Assembly (NCBI GenBank): GCA_017645985.1
Contig: JAGCNK010000096.1
Span: forward strand, 1-15,168
Length of the DNA stretch: 15,168 nt
Origin: Bacteroidales bacterium
GTDB taxonomy: Bacteria > Bacteroidota > Bacteroidia > Bacteroidales > UBA3824
Reading direction: 5' to 3'
Translations under genes and position numbers: made by a program
Shown: positions 15,074-15,168 of the stretch, one piece after another
How positions within the stretch are numbered: the stretch's first letter is position 1
Layout of the letters: each line of letters opens with the position of its first letter
The notes under the pieces: generated by a model
Seen by the model: only the letters and a program-made list of their open reading frames with translations
The model's database searches: none
Told to the model about the DNA's origin: nothing

Positions 15074-15168
15074 ATGAAACCTACACTTATTATATTATTA
15101 TCACTATTTCCACTGTTTTTGTCGGGGCAGATAATCTCGGCTGATTCGGCATTGGCGTTGATGAAAAA
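15074..15168 (+). CDS. N-terminus of a secreted protein, function unknown (3' end outside window)
   Basis: The 31 codons start MKPTLIILLSLFPLFLSGQ, a typical signal peptide with a Bacteroidota-style end 'LSGQ' and likely cleavage before or near Gln19. What follows ('IISADSALALMKK') is too short to identify; 'ADSALALMKK' hints at a helical start. The gene is transcribed away from the operon, behind the tRNA terminator and its own TAnnTTTG box, so it is probably independent of the system. Confidence 0.7.
   Translation, partial: MKPTLIILLSLFPLFLSGQIISADSALALMK

Noticed and set aside
1..15168. CRISPR array, insertion sequence, rRNA or phage genes
   Set aside because: No regularly spaced short repeats, transposase motifs, terminal inverted repeats with target duplications, or rRNA-like sequence were seen.

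Overview
The window looks like a chromosomal segment of a Bacteroidales-type bacterium (phylum Bacteroidota). Four things point there. Putative promoters carry the Bacteroidota -7 box TAnnTTTG, and one also has a TTG 20 nt upstream. Leader sequences mostly lack a Shine-Dalgarno site. The lipoproteins have 'SCKKD'-type starts, and fimbrillin-like and FISUMP-like domains are present. Apart from a tRNA-Leu(CAG) and a partial gene at the right edge, every gene is on the minus strand.

Layout, right to left (the direction of minus-strand transcription). (a) 15074-15168 (+): first 31 codons of a secreted protein. (b) 14872-14953 (+): tRNA-Leu(CAG) with a strong terminator. (c) 13799-14797 (-): a winged-helix/TPR protein that resembles the C-terminal half of a STAND protein without its NTPase; its promoter is divergent from and overlaps that of the tRNA. 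(d) 13681 down to 3115 (-): seven genes spaced only 6-25 nt apart, with a candidate promoter at 13740-13747 and a perfect 16-bp hairpin plus T8 terminator at 3048-3092. In order they encode a tandem TIR-like protein, a 1091-aa nSTAND1-type NTPase (NTPase, winged helix, TM, coiled coil, beta-propeller), a membrane-anchored SpoIIE/PP2C phosphatase, an outer-membrane beta-barrel with a helical N-terminal domain, a propeller-like lipoprotein, and two tandem paralogous lipoproteins with fimbrillin-like N-termini and FISUMP-like C-termini. (e) 2992 down to the left edge (-): a second nSTAND1 NTPase, paralogous to the first, with its own candidate promoter directly after the operon terminator; its 3' end lies outside the window.

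The likely novelty is the operon. Its gene order runs from cytoplasm (TIR-like adaptor and STAND switch), through the inner membrane (single TM segments in STAND and phosphatase), to the outer membrane and surface (barrel, lipoproteins). This suggests a trans-envelope sensing or conflict-type signalling pathway built on a STAND NTPase and a PP2C phosphatase. The component families are known; the wiring between them is inferred from co-location only. The two STAND paralogs share a nearly identical NTPase-encoding 5' half but have divergent TM, coiled-coil and propeller halves, as expected if one switch is coupled to different inputs.

No gene-free stretch exceeds 300 nt. No IS element, CRISPR array, rRNA or integrase was seen.
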